Origin: Streptococcus thalassemiae
GTDB lineage: Bacteria > Bacillota > Bacilli > Lactobacillales > Streptococcaceae
Assembly: GCF_903645285.1 (NCBI RefSeq)
Contig: NZ_CAHJXN010000002.1
Coordinates: 124,001 to 188,000, forward strand
Direction: 5' to 3'
Length of the DNA: 64,000 nucleotides
In this document: positions 1 through 9,765 of the stretch, piece by piece
Numbering within the stretch: position 1 is the stretch's first letter
Layout: each line of letters starts with the position of its first letter
The notes under the pieces: generated by a model
What the model was told of the DNA's origin: nothing
Seen by the model: the letters and a program-made list of their open reading frames with translations, nothing else
Database searches by the model: none
Translations under genes and position numbers: made by a program

Positions 1-1
1 T

Positions 2-253
2 GTTCAAGCTCAAAAAGACGAGTTGGATAAACAAATCAACCAGCACCTCAAGTCAGGCTGGACAGTTGAACGCTTGACCTTGGTCGAAAAAAACTTACTA
101 CGCTTGGGTATCTTTGAAATTACATCATTTGATACACCTCAGCTAGTAGCAGTCAATGAAGCCATTGAACTCGCCAAGAATTTTTCAGATCAAAAATCAG
201 CCCGCTTTATTAACGGACTACTTAGTCAATTTGTAACTGAAGAAAATGAATAA
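2..253 (+). CDS. nusB: NusB transcription antitermination factor (3' part)
   Basis: This is the C-terminal 83 residues of a NusB-type protein; the 5' end lies outside the window and the frame is open from base 2. NusB pairs with NusE (S10) on boxA RNA to promote antitermination in rRNA operons. The visible part matches the family's end: a helix with [17 protein letters not shown], then the conserved [14 protein letters not shown] segment and the FINGLLSQF terminus. A strong hairpin follows right after the stop. In pneumococci nusB lies close to the acc genes, which agrees with the convergent accA here. Identity is confident from the C-terminal motif, although only part of the gene is present. 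Confidence 0.9.
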   Translation, partial: VQAQKDELDKQINQHLKSGWTVERLTLVEKNLLRLGIFEITSFDTPQLVAVNEAIELAKNFSDQKSARFINGLLSQFVTEENE

Positions 254-256
254 TCA

Positions 257-290
257 AAAAGGTGTTTGGTCTTCCAAGCACCTTTTGACT
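257..290 (+). terminator. Terminator of nusB
   Basis: An inverted repeat (aaaaggtg near 257-264 with its complement ending near 286) has a short loop and ends in a T-rich stretch. It lies directly after the nusB stop codon. Confidence 0.75.
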
Positions 291-319
291 TTCCCCTCTG
301 CACAGAGTAAGAACCACAT

Positions 320-354
320 AAAAACTAGAACTGGCAGTCAGTTCTAGTTTTTGC
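320..354 (-). terminator. Terminator of the acc/fab operon (bidirectional)
   Basis: The hairpin aaaactagaactg / cagttctagtttt is flanked by A and T runs, so it can end transcription from both sides. On the minus strand it is the first strong terminator after accA, with a BOX element between accA and it. Confidence 0.7.
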
Positions 355-370
355 GTATTCTAAAGAATTA

Positions 371-520
371 TACTCAATGAAAATCAAAAAGCAAACTAGG
401 AAGCTAGCCGTAGGCTGCTCAAAACACGGTTTTGAGGTTGTGGATAGAACTGACGAAGTCAGTAACATATATACGGCAAGGCGAAGCTGACGTGGTTTGA
501 AGAGATTTTCGAAGAGTATT
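371..520 (-). repeat. BOX element (boxA-boxB-boxC, one boxB)
   Basis: The sequence contains the typical BOX core acggcaaggcgaagctgacg and the terminal tactcttcgaaaatctcttc (read on the minus strand). The boxA end lies toward 520 and the boxC end (ctttttgattttcattgagta) toward 371. There is one boxB copy with the aaacacggttttgaggttg palindrome. BOX elements are dispersed intergenic repeats of pneumococci and close relatives. The boxA edge reaches the stop codon of accA. Confidence 0.9.
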
Positions 521-1286
521 AGTATTTTCTAAATCGTTGATAACGTTCTTCCAACAGCTCTTCTAGCGGTTTTTGTGAAAGTCTAGCTAGCTCAGCTTGA
601 AGTTCTCTTTTGACATTCTTAATCAGTTCCTTACTAGAAAGTCCTGCTTCAGAAATCACTTTATCCACCACGTCCATTTCTAATAACTCGTGTGAAGTGA
701 TTTTCATCAACTCTGCTGCTTCCATGGCACGACTGCCGTCCTTCCATAGAATGGAAGCAAAGCCTTCTGGACTGAGAATAGCATAGATAGAATTTTCCAG
801 CATCCAGACACGGTCTGCGACTGCTAGAGCCAGAGCACCACCTGAACCACCTTCACCGATAATGATAGCGATAATAGGAACTCTCAGATCACTCATTTCC
901 ATGAGATTGCGAGCAATGGCTTCTCCCTGTCCACGTTCTTCCGCTCCCACACCAGGATAAGCACCTGCTGTATTGATAAAGGTCACAACTGGACGGCCAA
1001 ATTTTTCAGCCTGTTTCATCAACCGTAGGGCCTTGCGGTAGCCTTCTGGATGCGGTTGACCAAAATTCCGCTTGAGGTTATCTTGTAAACTCTTGCCTTT
1101 TTGGATACCAACCACTGTTACAGCTTGATCTCCAAGCCAGCCGATACCACCAACAACTGCACCATCATCACGAAAAGAACGGTCACCATGTAATTGGATA
1201 AATTCATCAAAAATGCCTGTCGCAAAGTCCAAAGTTGTCAAGCGACTCTGCTCACGCGCTTCTCTGACTATTTTTGCAATATTCAT
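519..1286 (-). CDS. accA: Acetyl-CoA carboxylase carboxyltransferase subunit alpha
   Basis: A 255-residue AccA that with AccD forms the carboxyltransferase, moving the carboxyl group from biotin to acetyl-CoA to give malonyl-CoA, the first committed step of fatty acid synthesis. The family signatures are visible: [13 protein letters not shown]-type text (as [15 protein letters not shown]), then [13 protein letters not shown], and the [15 protein letters not shown] oxyanion/CoA region. The start overlaps the accD stop by 4 bases, which implies translational coupling, and it is the last gene of the fab/acc cluster. It is slightly short compared with longer AccA proteins, as is usual for streptococci. 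The stop codon touches the edge of a BOX element. Confidence 0.96.
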   Translation of the reverse strand: MNIAKIVREAREQSRLTTLDFATGIFDEFIQLHGDRSFRDDGAVVGGIGWLGDQAVTVVGIQKGKSLQDNLKRNFGQPHPEGYRKALRLMKQAEKFGRPVVTFINTAGAYPGVGAEERGQGEAIARNLMEMSDLRVPIIAIIIGEGGSGGALALAVADRVWMLENSIYAILSPEGFASILWKDGSRAMEAAELMKITSHELLEMDVVDKVISEAGLSSKELIKNVKRELQAELARLSQKPLEELLEERYQRFRKY

Positions 1287-2149
1287 CTGGGACCCCCTCC
1301 GTGCAATCTGACTAGACTAGCAATCGTATCTGGTAAGTCTCTTCTTTTGACAATAGCATCCACAAATCCATGCTCCAATAGGAATTCTGCCTTTTGGAAC
1401 CCCTCAGGCAAGCTTTCACGAACCGTATTTTCAATGACACGACGCCCAGCAAAACCAACCAAGCTCTGTGGTTCAGCCAGAATAATATCCCCTTCCATAG
1501 CGAAAGAAGCTGTCACACCACCTGTCGTTGGATCTGTCAAAATGGTCAGGTAAAAGAGACCTGCATTTGAATGGCGTTTAACTGCTGCAGAAATCTTGGC
1601 CATCTGCATGAGACTCATGATTCCTTCCTGCATACGGGCTCCACCAGAGGCTGTGAATAGGACAACTGGCAATTTTTCGACAGTCGCATACTCAAATAAG
1701 CGAGTAATTTTTTCACCTACAACTGTACCCATAGAAGCCATAATAAAGTTGGAATCCATAATCCCAAGAGCTACAGTCTGACCTTTAATAAGAGCAGTTC
1801 CTGTCACAACAGCTTCATCCAGCCCTGTTTTTTCACGCATAGCTGCTAGTTTCTTTTGATAACCAGGGAAATGCAAGGGATCCTTGCTTTCAATCCCTGT
1901 AAACAATTCCTTGAAGGTTCCCATATCAATCGTCAAAACCAAGCGTTCTTGGGCAGAAATACGAAAGGTATAGCTACAGTGCGGACAGATACGCTCACTT
2001 CCCAGATCCTTCTGATAGATGGTATGCTTACAGCCTGGACACTTAGAAAATAATTCATCTGGAACCTCTGGCTTGGCTTGAGGTTTTTCCCTAACCGAAC
2101 GATTGGGATTGATTCGAATATACTTATCTTTTTTACTAAATAGAGCCAT
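1283..2149 (-). CDS. accD: Acetyl-CoA carboxylase carboxyltransferase subunit beta
   Basis: A 288-residue AccD, partner of AccA in the carboxyltransferase. A four-cysteine zinc ribbon near residues 37-59 ([10 protein letters not shown] and CPHCSYTF) is followed by the crotonase-fold body with [21 protein letters not shown] and [18 protein letters not shown]. The N terminus is basic ([15 protein letters not shown]). It is preceded by accC with a gap of about 36 bases and overlaps accA by 4 bases. Nothing unusual is seen. Confidence 0.96.
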   Translation of the reverse strand: MALFSKKDKYIRINPNRSVREKPQAKPEVPDELFSKCPGCKHTIYQKDLGSERICPHCSYTFRISAQERLVLTIDMGTFKELFTGIESKDPLHFPGYQKKLAAMREKTGLDEAVVTGTALIKGQTVALGIMDSNFIMASMGTVVGEKITRLFEYATVEKLPVVLFTASGGARMQEGIMSLMQMAKISAAVKRHSNAGLFYLTILTDPTTGGVTASFAMEGDIILAEPQSLVGFAGRRVIENTVRESLPEGFQKAEFLLEHGFVDAIVKRRDLPDTIASLVRLHGGGPR

Positions 2150-2185
2150 TGATTCCCCTTTTCGGTTTAAACTCTTGAAGTCATT

Positions 2186-3553
2186 TTATTCTTTTTCTTG
2201 ATATTTAGGTAAGAAGGTTTCCATCAAGAAGGAAGTATCGTAATCTCCAGCAATGACATTGCGATCTGAAATGAGGTCAAGCTGGAAATCTGCATTGGTC
2301 TGCACTCCTTCTATCTCTAATTCATAGAGAGCACGTTGCATTTTCATCAAGGCATCAAAACGATTTTCACCGTGAACGATGATTTTGGCAATCATACTAT
2401 CATAATAAGGCGGAATGGTATAACCTGGATAAACTGCTGAATCCACGCGTAAGCCAACTCCACCACTTGGCAGATAGAGATTGGTAATCTTACCTGGACT
2501 TGGAGCAAAGTTAAAGGCTGGGTTTTCTGCATTGATCCGACACTCGATGGCATGGCCTCTTAGAACAATATCTTCTTGCTTCACAGACAGGGGCTGACCT
2601 GCCGCAATGCGAATCTGTTCCTTAACGATATCCACGCCTGAAACAAATTCTGTTACTGGATGTTCCACCTGCACACGAGTATTCATTTCCATGAAATAGA
2701 AGTTTCCACTGGCTTCATCAAGTAGAAACTCAATAGTCCCTGCATTCTCATAGCCAACAGACTCTGCCGCTCGAACAGCAGCAGCACCGATTTCATGACG
2801 TAGCGTTTTTCCGATTGCAATCGAAGGACTTTCTTCTAAAACCTTTTGGTTATTTCGTTGAAGAGAACAATCCCGTTCCCCCAAGTGAATCACATTTCCG
2901 TGTTCATCTCCTAGAATTTGAACCTCGATGTGACGAGCTGGATAGATAACCCGTTCTATGTACATGGCACCATTGCCATAATTGGCCTTGGCTTCGCTAG
3001 AGGCAGTTTCAAAGGCTGAAACAAGGTCTTCTGGTTTTTCAACCTTACGAATCCCTTTACCACCACCACCTGCTGAAGCCTTGAGCATAACAGGATAGCC
3101 AATTTTTTCAGCAACAATCAAAGCTTCCTCAGAGTTATGCACTTCTCCATCCGAACCTGGAATAACTGGCACGCCTGCTTTGATCATCTGAGCGCGCGCA
3201 TTGATCTTATCCCCCATCATATCCATGACATGACCAGATGGACCTATAAACTTGATTCCTACCTCTTCACACATGGTCGCAAATTTGGAATTTTCACTGA
3301 GAAACCCAAAACCGGGGTGAATGGCTTCTGCCTCAGTCAAGACTGCAGCTGATAGAACCGCATTGATATTGAGATAAGACTCAGTTGCCTTACCAGGACC
3401 GATGCAAACAGCCTCATCTGCCAAAAGCGTATGAAGGGCTTCCTTATCAGCAGTTGAATAAACCGCCACCGTTGTAATCCCCAATTCACGCGCTGCACGG
3501 ATAATACGAACCGCAATTTCACCACGATTGGCAATTAAAATTTTTCGAAACAT
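2186..3553 (-). CDS. accC: Acetyl-CoA carboxylase biotin carboxylase subunit
   Basis: A 455-residue AccC, the ATP-grasp enzyme that carboxylates the biotin on AccB with bicarbonate. It begins MFRKILIANRGEIAVRIIRA, the family start. It has the glycine-rich ATP lid KASAGGGGKGIRKV near residue 157-170, the EMNTRVQVEHPVTE catalytic segment near 290, and a C-terminal RVDSAVYPGY domain. Length equals that of typical AccC. It lies 11 bases after fabZ in the cluster. Confidence 0.97.
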   Translation of the reverse strand: MFRKILIANRGEIAVRIIRAARELGITTVAVYSTADKEALHTLLADEAVCIGPGKATESYLNINAVLSAAVLTEAEAIHPGFGFLSENSKFATMCEEVGIKFIGPSGHVMDMMGDKINARAQMIKAGVPVIPGSDGEVHNSEEALIVAEKIGYPVMLKASAGGGGKGIRKVEKPEDLVSAFETASSEAKANYGNGAMYIERVIYPARHIEVQILGDEHGNVIHLGERDCSLQRNNQKVLEESPSIAIGKTLRHEIGAAAVRAAESVGYENAGTIEFLLDEASGNFYFMEMNTRVQVEHPVTEFVSGVDIVKEQIRIAAGQPLSVKQEDIVLRGHAIECRINAENPAFNFAPSPGKITNLYLPSGGVGLRVDSAVYPGYTIPPYYDSMIAKIIVHGENRFDALMKMQRALYELEIEGVQTNADFQLDLISDRNVIAGDYDTSFLMETFLPKYQEKE

Positions 3554-3564
3554 GGAGAACCTCC

Positions 3565-3987
3565 TTAGTTCCCAATTGCAAAGGTAAGAGTACCACTGGC
3601 TGCAAGCTTGCCATCCACTTCAGCCTTTGCTTCAACCACGGCAATGGTACCACGGCGTTTTACAAACGTTGCCGTCATAACTAATTGGTCACCTGGTACA
3701 ACTTGCTTCTTGAATTTAACCTTGTCCATACCAGCGTAAAAGACCAGTTTCCCCTTATTTTCAGGTTTTGACAACTCCAAGACACCAGCTGTTTGCGCCA
3801 AGGCTTCCATGATCAGAACACCTGGCATAACTGGATATTGAGGAAAATGGCCGTTAAAGAAGGGCTCATTGATGGTCACATTTTTGATGGCAACAATGGT
3901 GTCATCGCTCACTTCCAATACACGGTCTACTAGGAGCATAGGATAACGGTGGGGAAGGGCTTCTTTGATTCCTTGAATATCGATCAT
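3565..3987 (-). CDS. fabZ: 3-hydroxyacyl-ACP dehydratase FabZ
   Basis: A 140-residue hot-dog fold dehydratase that removes water from 3-hydroxyacyl-ACP in each elongation round. The active-site helix is plain: His47 in [13 protein letters not shown] and Glu61 in [10 protein letters not shown]. The N terminus has [13 protein letters not shown], conserved in FabZ. It overlaps accB by 4 bases. Streptococci lack FabA; they use FabM upstream in this cluster to make unsaturated chains, so FabZ serves both branches. Confidence 0.96.
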   Translation of the reverse strand: MIDIQGIKEALPHRYPMLLVDRVLEVSDDTIVAIKNVTINEPFFNGHFPQYPVMPGVLIMEALAQTAGVLELSKPENKGKLVFYAGMDKVKFKKQVVPGDQLVMTATFVKRRGTIAVVEAKAEVDGKLAASGTLTFAIGN

Positions 3988-4469
3988 TTGATACGTACCA
4001 ATCCTTTACCAAATTCAACCATTTCTTCGTTAGAAACGAGAATTTCTGTTACCACACCATCCTTAGGTGCTGGGATTTCATTCATGACTTTCATGGCTTC
4101 GATGATGACCAGTGTTTGACCCTTTTTAACAGTATCACCAACTGTAACGAAGGCAGGTTTATCTGGGCCAGCAGCCAAGTAAGCCACTCCAACAAGTGGG
4201 CTCTCTACAAGATCTCCCTCAGCAGCCACACTTGCTTCAATTGGAGTTGGAACCTCTTCCACTACAGTTTCTGTTGAAGCAGATGAAGGAGCTACTGGAC
4301 TTGGTGTTGCTAGAACGGGCGCTGGAGCGACTTGAGCTGCAACTTCAGATACCAGTCTCGCTTCATTCTTGCTAAACTGCAACTCATCCGTCCCATTTTT
4401 ATAAGAAAATTCTCTCAAACTTGACTGGTCAAATTGGGCCATCAAGTCTTTAATATCGTTTAAATTCAT
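3984..4469 (-). CDS. accB: Biotin carboxyl carrier protein of acetyl-CoA carboxylase
   Basis: A 161-residue BCCP. It has an N-terminal domain (1-40), a flexible linker rich in Ala, Pro and Val (about 41-85), and a C-terminal biotinyl domain. The biotin attachment lysine is Lys127 in the EAMKVMNEI motif. The protein carries carboxybiotin between AccC and the AccA/AccD complex. Its gene sits between fabF (2 bases after it) and fabZ (4-base overlap). Confidence 0.96.
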   Translation of the reverse strand: MNLNDIKDLMAQFDQSSLREFSYKNGTDELQFSKNEARLVSEVAAQVAPAPVLATPSPVAPSSASTETVVEEVPTPIEASVAAEGDLVESPLVGVAYLAAGPDKPAFVTVGDTVKKGQTLVIIEAMKVMNEIPAPKDGVVTEILVSNEEMVEFGKGLVRIK

Positions 4470-4471
4470 AC

Positions 4472-5707
4472 TTATTTATTCTCCCAACGTTTGAAAGCAA
4501 GAACTGCATTGTGGCCACCAAAACCAAAAGTATTTGAAATAGCGTATGGAATTTCTTGCTCCAAGCCTTGTCCATAAACGACATTGGCTTCGATATAGTC
4601 TGATACTTCACTTGTTCCAGCTGTCATTGGTACAAAGTTATGACGCATAGCTTCGATTGTGACGATAGCTTCTACCGCACCTGCAGCACCCAGCAAATGT
4701 CCTGTGAAAGACTTAGTTGATGATACAGGCACTTCCTTACCAAGAACAGCTACGATAGCACCACTTTCTCCTTTTTCATTAGCAGGAGTTGACGTTCCGT
4801 GAGCATTGACATAGGCTACTTGCTCTGGAGAAATCTCAGCTTCTTCCAAGGCTAGTTTGATGGCCTTGATAGCTCCCTGACCTTCTGGATGTGGAGAAGT
4901 CATATGGTAGGCATCACAGGTATTTCCGTAACCAACCACTTCAGCCAGGATAGTAGCCCCACGTTTTTCAGCGTGTTCCAGACTTTCAAGAACCAACATC
5001 CCTGAACCTTCACCCATAACAAACCCATTGCGATCCTTATCAAATGGGATGGAAGCACGAGTTGGATCTTCTGTAGTTGAGAGAGCCGTCAGGGCTTGGA
5101 AACCAGCAATAGCAAAAGGTGTGATAGAGGCTTCTGAACCACCTACCAACATAACATCTTGAAAGCCAAACTTAATTGAGCGGAAGGCATCCCCAATCGC
5201 GTCATTTGATGAAGCACAGGCAGTATTGATGGATTTACAAACACCGTTTGCTCCAAAACGCATGGCAACATTTCCTGAAGCCATATTTGGCAAGGCTTTT
5301 GGAAGGGTCAATGGTTTCACACGTTTTGGTCCTTTTTCGTTGAGACGAAGCACTTGATCTTCAATTTCCTTGATTCCACCAATACCAGAGGCCACGATAA
5401 CACCAAAACGATCCTTGTCAAGAGCCTCTACATCCAGATTAGCATGGTTGACAGCTTCTTGGGCTGCATACAAGGCATATAAAGAATAGTTATCGAAACG
5501 ATTGGTATCTTTCTTTACAAAGTATTTATCAAAAGGAAAATCTTGGATTTCTGCCGCATTATGCACATCAAAGTCACTATGATCAAATTTCGTAATTTGA
5601 CCAATTCCGATTTTTCCAGTTGTCAAACTATTCCAAAATTCTTCTGGTGTATTTCCGATTGGAGATGTCACTCCATAACCTGTTACTACTACGCGATTTA
5701 GTTTCAT
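4472..5707 (-). CDS. fabF: 3-oxoacyl-ACP synthase II FabF
   Basis: A 411-residue condensing enzyme (KAS II) that elongates acyl-ACP with malonyl-ACP. The Cys-His-His catalytic set is visible: Cys164 in INTACASSNDAIGDA, a His in VNAHGTSTPANE near 304, and a His in KSFTGHLLGAAGA near 340. The start MKLNRVVVTGYGVTSPIG is the usual one. It is located between fabG and accB, as in pneumococci. Confidence 0.97.
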   Translation of the reverse strand: MKLNRVVVTGYGVTSPIGNTPEEFWNSLTTGKIGIGQITKFDHSDFDVHNAAEIQDFPFDKYFVKKDTNRFDNYSLYALYAAQEAVNHANLDVEALDKDRFGVIVASGIGGIKEIEDQVLRLNEKGPKRVKPLTLPKALPNMASGNVAMRFGANGVCKSINTACASSNDAIGDAFRSIKFGFQDVMLVGGSEASITPFAIAGFQALTALSTTEDPTRASIPFDKDRNGFVMGEGSGMLVLESLEHAEKRGATILAEVVGYGNTCDAYHMTSPHPEGQGAIKAIKLALEEAEISPEQVAYVNAHGTSTPANEKGESGAIVAVLGKEVPVSSTKSFTGHLLGAAGAVEAIVTIEAMRHNFVPMTAGTSEVSDYIEANVVYGQGLEQEIPYAISNTFGFGGHNAVLAFKRWENK

Positions 5708-5728
5708 CTTTTTTACCTCTAGCTTCTG

Positions 5729-6460
5729 CTACATACTGAGGCCGCCATCAATGGCAACCACTTGACCAGTTAGATAATCTTGGCCTGCTAAAAATACTGT
5801 CAAATCTGCAACCTGTTCTGCCTGCCCAAATTCTTTCATAGGAATTTGTGCCAGCATAGCATCTTTTACCTTGTCTGATAGAACAGCTGTCATATCGGAC
5901 TCAATCATTCCTGGTGCAATAGCATTAACTCTGACATTGCGATTGGCCACTTCACGCGCCACAGACTTGGTAAAACCAATCAAACCAGCCTTAGAAGCTG
6001 CATAGTTAGCTTGACCGATATTTCCCATCAAACCAACAACACTAGACATGTTAATGATAGCACCTTCTCTGGCTTTCATCATCGGTTTCAAGACTGATTG
6101 TGTCATGTTAAAGGCACCAGTCAAGTTAACCTTGAGCACTTTTTCAAAATCCGCTTCTGTCATCTTGAGCATCAGGGTATCTTGGGTAATCCCTGCATTG
6201 TTGACCAAAACATCTACTGAACCCAGCTCTGCAATAGCTTGATCAACCATACGCTTAGCGTCTGCAAAATCCGACACGTCTCCTGAAATAGGAACCACCT
6301 TGACACCGTAGTCTGAAAACTCAGTGAGCAATTCTTCTGAGATAGACCCACGACTGTTTAAGACAATGTTGGCTCCTGCTTGAGCAAACTTGTGGGCGAT
6401 GGCAAGACCAATTCCACGACTCGAACCTGTAACAAAGATATTTTTATTTTTTAGTTGCAT
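5729..6460 (-). CDS. fabG: 3-oxoacyl-ACP reductase FabG
   Basis: A 243-residue short-chain dehydrogenase that reduces 3-oxoacyl-ACP with NADPH. The Rossmann motif TGSSRGIGLA is at 11-20, NNAG at 87-90, and the catalytic residues are Ser140, Tyr153 and Lys157 (YAASKAG). The C terminus has LTGQVVAIDGGLSM, as in FabG. It lies 40 bases after fabD and 21 before fabF. Confidence 0.97.
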   Translation of the reverse strand: MQLKNKNIFVTGSSRGIGLAIAHKFAQAGANIVLNSRGSISEELLTEFSDYGVKVVPISGDVSDFADAKRMVDQAIAELGSVDVLVNNAGITQDTLMLKMTEADFEKVLKVNLTGAFNMTQSVLKPMMKAREGAIINMSSVVGLMGNIGQANYAASKAGLIGFTKSVAREVANRNVRVNAIAPGMIESDMTAVLSDKVKDAMLAQIPMKEFGQAEQVADLTVFLAGQDYLTGQVVAIDGGLSM

Positions 6461-6500
6461 TCTTTTCTCCTGTTTCCTCCTGTATTTATGGGAGAAGGGA

Positions 6501-7424
6501 TTACTTGTTTTCTAGCAAGGCTTCCAAACTAGCCTGATCTTCAACATTGGCTAGTTTAGCTGTCTTATCAATTTTTTTGACAAAGCCTGACAAGACTTTC
6601 CCCGGTCCAATCTCGATAAAGTTGGTTACGCCTGCTTCTTGCATAACTGCAATACTTTCATAGAAACGAACTGGCTCCTTGACCTGACGCGTCAAGAGTT
6701 GAGCAATGTCTTCTTTTTGCATAACTGCAGCTTCTGTATTGCCGACTAGGGGACAAGTAAAATCTGAAAAACTTACCTGAGCTAGAGTTTCAGCTAGTTT
6801 CTGACTAGCAGGCTCAAGGAGAGCGGTATGAAAAGGCCCTGAAACCTTGAGAGGAATCAAGCGTTTAGCACCTGATTCCTGCAAGAGTTCGACAGCTCGA
6901 TCAACTGCAACCACTTCTCCACCAATCACGATTTGTGCAGGTGTATTATAGTTGGCTGGAGTAACCACTCCAAGTTCAGAAGCTTTTTGACAGGCTTCTT
7001 CAATGACCTCTACTGGCGTATTGAGAACTGCTACCATCTTTCCAGAACCAGCAGGAACTGCTTCTTCCATATAGGCGCCACGCTTAGCGATTAAGGCTAC
7101 CGCATCTTCAAAATCCAAGGCGCCACTGGCCACCAAGGCAGAATATTCTCCAAGGGACAAACCAGCAACCATATCAGGCTGATAGCTCTTTTCTTGCAAT
7201 AAACGGTAGATAGCAACCGAAGTCGCTAGAATAGCTGGTTGCGTATAGCGGGTCTGATTGAGTTTTTCTTCTTCTGTATCGATGAGATGACGCAAATCAT
7301 AACCAAGAACCTGACTGGCTTGATCAATCGTTTCTTTGACAATCGGATACTGATCATAGAGATCCCGTCCCATCCCTAGATACTGGGCACCTTGACCAGC
7401 AAATAAAAAGGCTGTTTTAGTCAT
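6501..7424 (-). CDS. fabD: Malonyl-CoA:ACP transacylase FabD
   Basis: A 307-residue malonyltransferase that loads malonyl groups onto ACP. It begins with FLFAGQGAQYLGMG; the nucleophile Ser90 is in GLSLGEYSAL and the catalytic His is in SGPFHTALLEPA near residue 198. The start overlaps the fabK stop by 8 bases, which implies coupling. The product feeds FabH and FabF in the same cluster. Confidence 0.97.
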   Translation of the reverse strand: MTKTAFLFAGQGAQYLGMGRDLYDQYPIVKETIDQASQVLGYDLRHLIDTEEEKLNQTRYTQPAILATSVAIYRLLQEKSYQPDMVAGLSLGEYSALVASGALDFEDAVALIAKRGAYMEEAVPAGSGKMVAVLNTPVEVIEEACQKASELGVVTPANYNTPAQIVIGGEVVAVDRAVELLQESGAKRLIPLKVSGPFHTALLEPASQKLAETLAQVSFSDFTCPLVGNTEAAVMQKEDIAQLLTRQVKEPVRFYESIAVMQEAGVTNFIEIGPGKVLSGFVKKIDKTAKLANVEDQASLEALLENK

Positions 7425-8391
7425 TTCTTACAACTCCTGCCCAACGAGAGGCTTCTTCTTGTATTTTCTTAGCTGCTCCATAGTACAAATCTTTTAGGAT
7501 TTCTTCAACGGTTTCTTCTTTGGAAACAAGGCCTGCGATTTGACCTGCCATAACAGAGCCACCATCCACATCACCGTGAACAACTGCTTTGGCTAGGGCA
7601 CCTGCTCCCATTTGTTCAAAAATTTCCAAATCAGGATTTTCTTGTTTAAAGGCATCTTTTTCAGCTTTTTCAAAATCACGAGTCAACTGATTTTTAATTG
7701 CACGAACAGCATGTCCAAAGTGTTGAGCTGAAATCGTAGTATCAATATCTCTAGCTTTTAAAATCTTGGCCTTGTAATTTGGATGGGCATTAGACTCTTT
7801 TGCAACGACAAAACGAGTTCCAACCTGAACAGCCTCTGCACCTAGCATAAAGCCAGCCGCAGCACCTTCACCATCCGCAATCCCTCCTGCCGCAATAACA
7901 GGGATAGATACAGCTGCCGACACTTGACGCACCAAGGTCATGGTTGTTAATTTACCGATATGTCCCCCAGCTTCCATTCCTTCTGCAATAACAGCGTCCG
8001 CACCAATTTTTTCCATGCGTTTAGCTAGGGCAACGCTTGGTACAACAGGAATAACTGTAATCCCCGCTTCATGGAAACGTTCCATGTATTTACCAGGATT
8101 TCCTGCACCTGTTGTCACTACCTTAACACCTTCCTCGATAACGAGGTCTACAATATCTTCCACAAAAGGAGACAAGAGCATGATGTTGACACCGAAGGGT
8201 TTATCCGTCAACGATTTGATCTTGTCAATATTGGCCTTGACGACTTCTTTCGGTGCATTCCCACCACCGATAATGCCTAGTCCTCCAGCCTTGGAAACAG
8301 CTCCTGCCAAATCACCATCAGCAACCCAAGCCATTCCTCCTTGGAAAATAGGATACTCAATGTTCAATAATTCTGTAATACGCGTTTTCAT
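7417..8391 (-). CDS. fabK: Enoyl-ACP reductase II (FMN-dependent) FabK
   Basis: A 324-residue flavoprotein of the nitronate monooxygenase/2-nitropropane dioxygenase fold. It completes each elongation cycle by reducing enoyl-ACP. It begins MKTRITELLNIEYPIFQGGM and has the phosphate-binding text GGIADGEGAAAGFMLGAEAVQVGTRF (about 168-193). Streptococci use FabK instead of FabI, and no fabI is present in the cluster. The 117-base gap before it holds a FabT operator, so it heads a separately controlled fabK-to-accA unit. Confidence 0.96.
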   Translation of the reverse strand: MKTRITELLNIEYPIFQGGMAWVADGDLAGAVSKAGGLGIIGGGNAPKEVVKANIDKIKSLTDKPFGVNIMLLSPFVEDIVDLVIEEGVKVVTTGAGNPGKYMERFHEAGITVIPVVPSVALAKRMEKIGADAVIAEGMEAGGHIGKLTTMTLVRQVSAAVSIPVIAAGGIADGEGAAAGFMLGAEAVQVGTRFVVAKESNAHPNYKAKILKARDIDTTISAQHFGHAVRAIKNQLTRDFEKAEKDAFKQENPDLEIFEQMGAGALAKAVVHGDVDGGSVMAGQIAGLVSKEETVEEILKDLYYGAAKKIQEEASRWAGVVRND

Positions 8392-8437
8392 AGTGCCTCC
8401 ATCGTTTCTTGCTTACGTAATAGTTCGATACCGTCAT

Positions 8438-8454
8438 AATTTGACAATCAAACT
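8438..8454 (-). promoter_or_regulatory. FabT operator upstream of fabK
   Basis: On the minus strand the 17 bases read AGTTTGATTGTCAAATT. This fits the known FabT palindrome (ANTTTGATTATCAAATT) with one clear mismatch at the centre. FabT represses the fab cluster when loaded with long-chain acyl-ACP. The site is 47 bases before fabK. Confidence 0.8.
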
Positions 8455-8470
8455 ATTGCCTAAACAAGAG

Positions 8471-8490
8471 GGAGCGGGTTCCCCTACTCC
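8471..8490 (-). terminator. Possible attenuating hairpin between acpP and fabK
   Basis: A GC-rich inverted repeat (ggagcggg/tcccctactcc) lies after the acpP stop and before the fabK operator. On the minus strand it is followed only by a weak T-rich stretch (cctcttgttt). It could partly end acpP transcripts or protect their 3' ends. Confidence 0.4.
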
Positions 8491-8508
8491 TTCTATCTTA
8501 TATTCTGC

Positions 8509-8733
8509 TTATTTTGTTTGCTCTTCAACGTAGGCAACCAAGTCACCAACTGTTTTCAAGTCATCTTCTGCTTCGATCTGGATATCAAAAGCATCTTCGA
8601 TTTCTGAGATTACTTGGAACAAGTCCAATGAATCTGCGTCCAAATCATCAAAAGTTGATTCAAGTGTTACTTCTGATGCGTCTTTTCCAAGTTCTTCAAC
8701 GATAATTTCTTGTACTTTTTCAAATACTGCCAT
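8509..8733 (-). CDS. acpP: Acyl carrier protein
   Basis: A 74-residue acidic protein with the phosphopantetheine serine at Ser35 in [11 protein letters not shown], the ACP motif. It carries growing acyl chains for all Fab enzymes of the cluster. It sits between fabH and fabK, as in pneumococci. Its gaps on both sides are larger than those of its neighbours (57 and 117 bases), and a hairpin follows its stop. Confidence 0.96.
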   Translation of the reverse strand: MAVFEKVQEIIVEELGKDASEVTLESTFDDLDADSLDLFQVISEIEDAFDIQIEAEDDLKTVGDLVAYVEEQTK

Positions 8734-8790
8734 GATAGGACTCCTTTAAAATAAATAGTTTTTATAACAATGTGTTCACCACATGATTAC

Positions 8791-9765
8791 CTAAATTGTA
8801 AGAATGAGCGTGCCCCAGGTCAAGCCTCCACCGAAGCCGGATAGAAGAACAGTCTGGCTACCATCTAAATGGATGAGACCTTGTTCTACACACTCTGAAA
8901 GTAAAATCGGGATACTGGCTGCACTGGTATTGCCATATTCCATCATATTGGCTGGAAGTTTATCTCGGTCGACACCAATTTTTCTAGCCATTTTATCCAA
9001 AATACGGTCATTAGCCTGATGAAGTAGCAGATAATCCAAGTCTGTCGCCTCTATAGGAGATTCATCAATAGTCTGCTTGATAGACTTGGCTACATCCCGA
9101 ATGGCAAAATCAAAGACTGCGCGTCCATCCATCTTCAAAAATGAATCTACACTTTCTTGATCTGAAAATGGTGAATGTAGACCTGAGTGTCCATAGGTCA
9201 GACACTCGCTGCGACTTCCATCACTATTGAGACTCTCCGCTAGGAAATGTTGCTTATCGCTAGCTTCTAACAAGACGCCACCAGCACCATCTCCAAACAA
9301 AACAGCTGTTGATCGGTCCGACCAATCGACTGCTTTAGAGAGGGTTTCACTACCAATCACCAAGCCTTTTTGAAAGCGACCAGAAGCGATAAACTTTTCA
9401 GCAGTTGAAAGAGCAAATACAAATCCACTGCAAGCAGCTGTTAGGTCAAAAGCAAAAGCTTTTTTTGCACCAATATTAGCTTGAACACGAGCAGCTGTAG
9501 AGGGCATCATCGAATCTGGAGTAATGGTAGCTAGGATGATAAAATCCAACTCCTCCCCTGTGATTCCTGCTTTTGTCATCAGTTTCTTAGCAACCTCTGT
9601 AGCCAAATCACTGGTAGATTCTGTTCTTGAAATATGCCTTTGTCGTATTCCCGTCCGACTTGAAATCCACTCATCATTGGTATCCATAATCTGAGCCAAG
9701 TCGTGATTTGTAACCACTTGCTCTGGCACATAATGAGCAACCTGGCTTATTTTTGCAAAAGCCAT
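8791..9765 (-). CDS. fabH: 3-oxoacyl-ACP synthase III FabH
   Basis: A 324-residue KAS III that starts chains by condensing acetyl-CoA with malonyl-ACP. The catalytic residues are visible: Cys112 in [12 protein letters not shown], a His in [12 protein letters not shown] and an Asn in [11 protein letters not shown]. The stop of fabT overlaps its start by one base (9765). Length is normal for the family. Confidence 0.97.
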   Translation of the reverse strand: MAFAKISQVAHYVPEQVVTNHDLAQIMDTNDEWISSRTGIRQRHISRTESTSDLATEVAKKLMTKAGITGEELDFIILATITPDSMMPSTAARVQANIGAKKAFAFDLTAACSGFVFALSTAEKFIASGRFQKGLVIGSETLSKAVDWSDRSTAVLFGDGAGGVLLEASDKQHFLAESLNSDGSRSECLTYGHSGLHSPFSDQESVDSFLKMDGRAVFDFAIRDVAKSIKQTIDESPIEATDLDYLLLHQANDRILDKMARKIGVDRDKLPANMMEYGNTSAASIPILLSECVEQGLIHLDGSQTVLLSGFGGGLTWGTLILTI

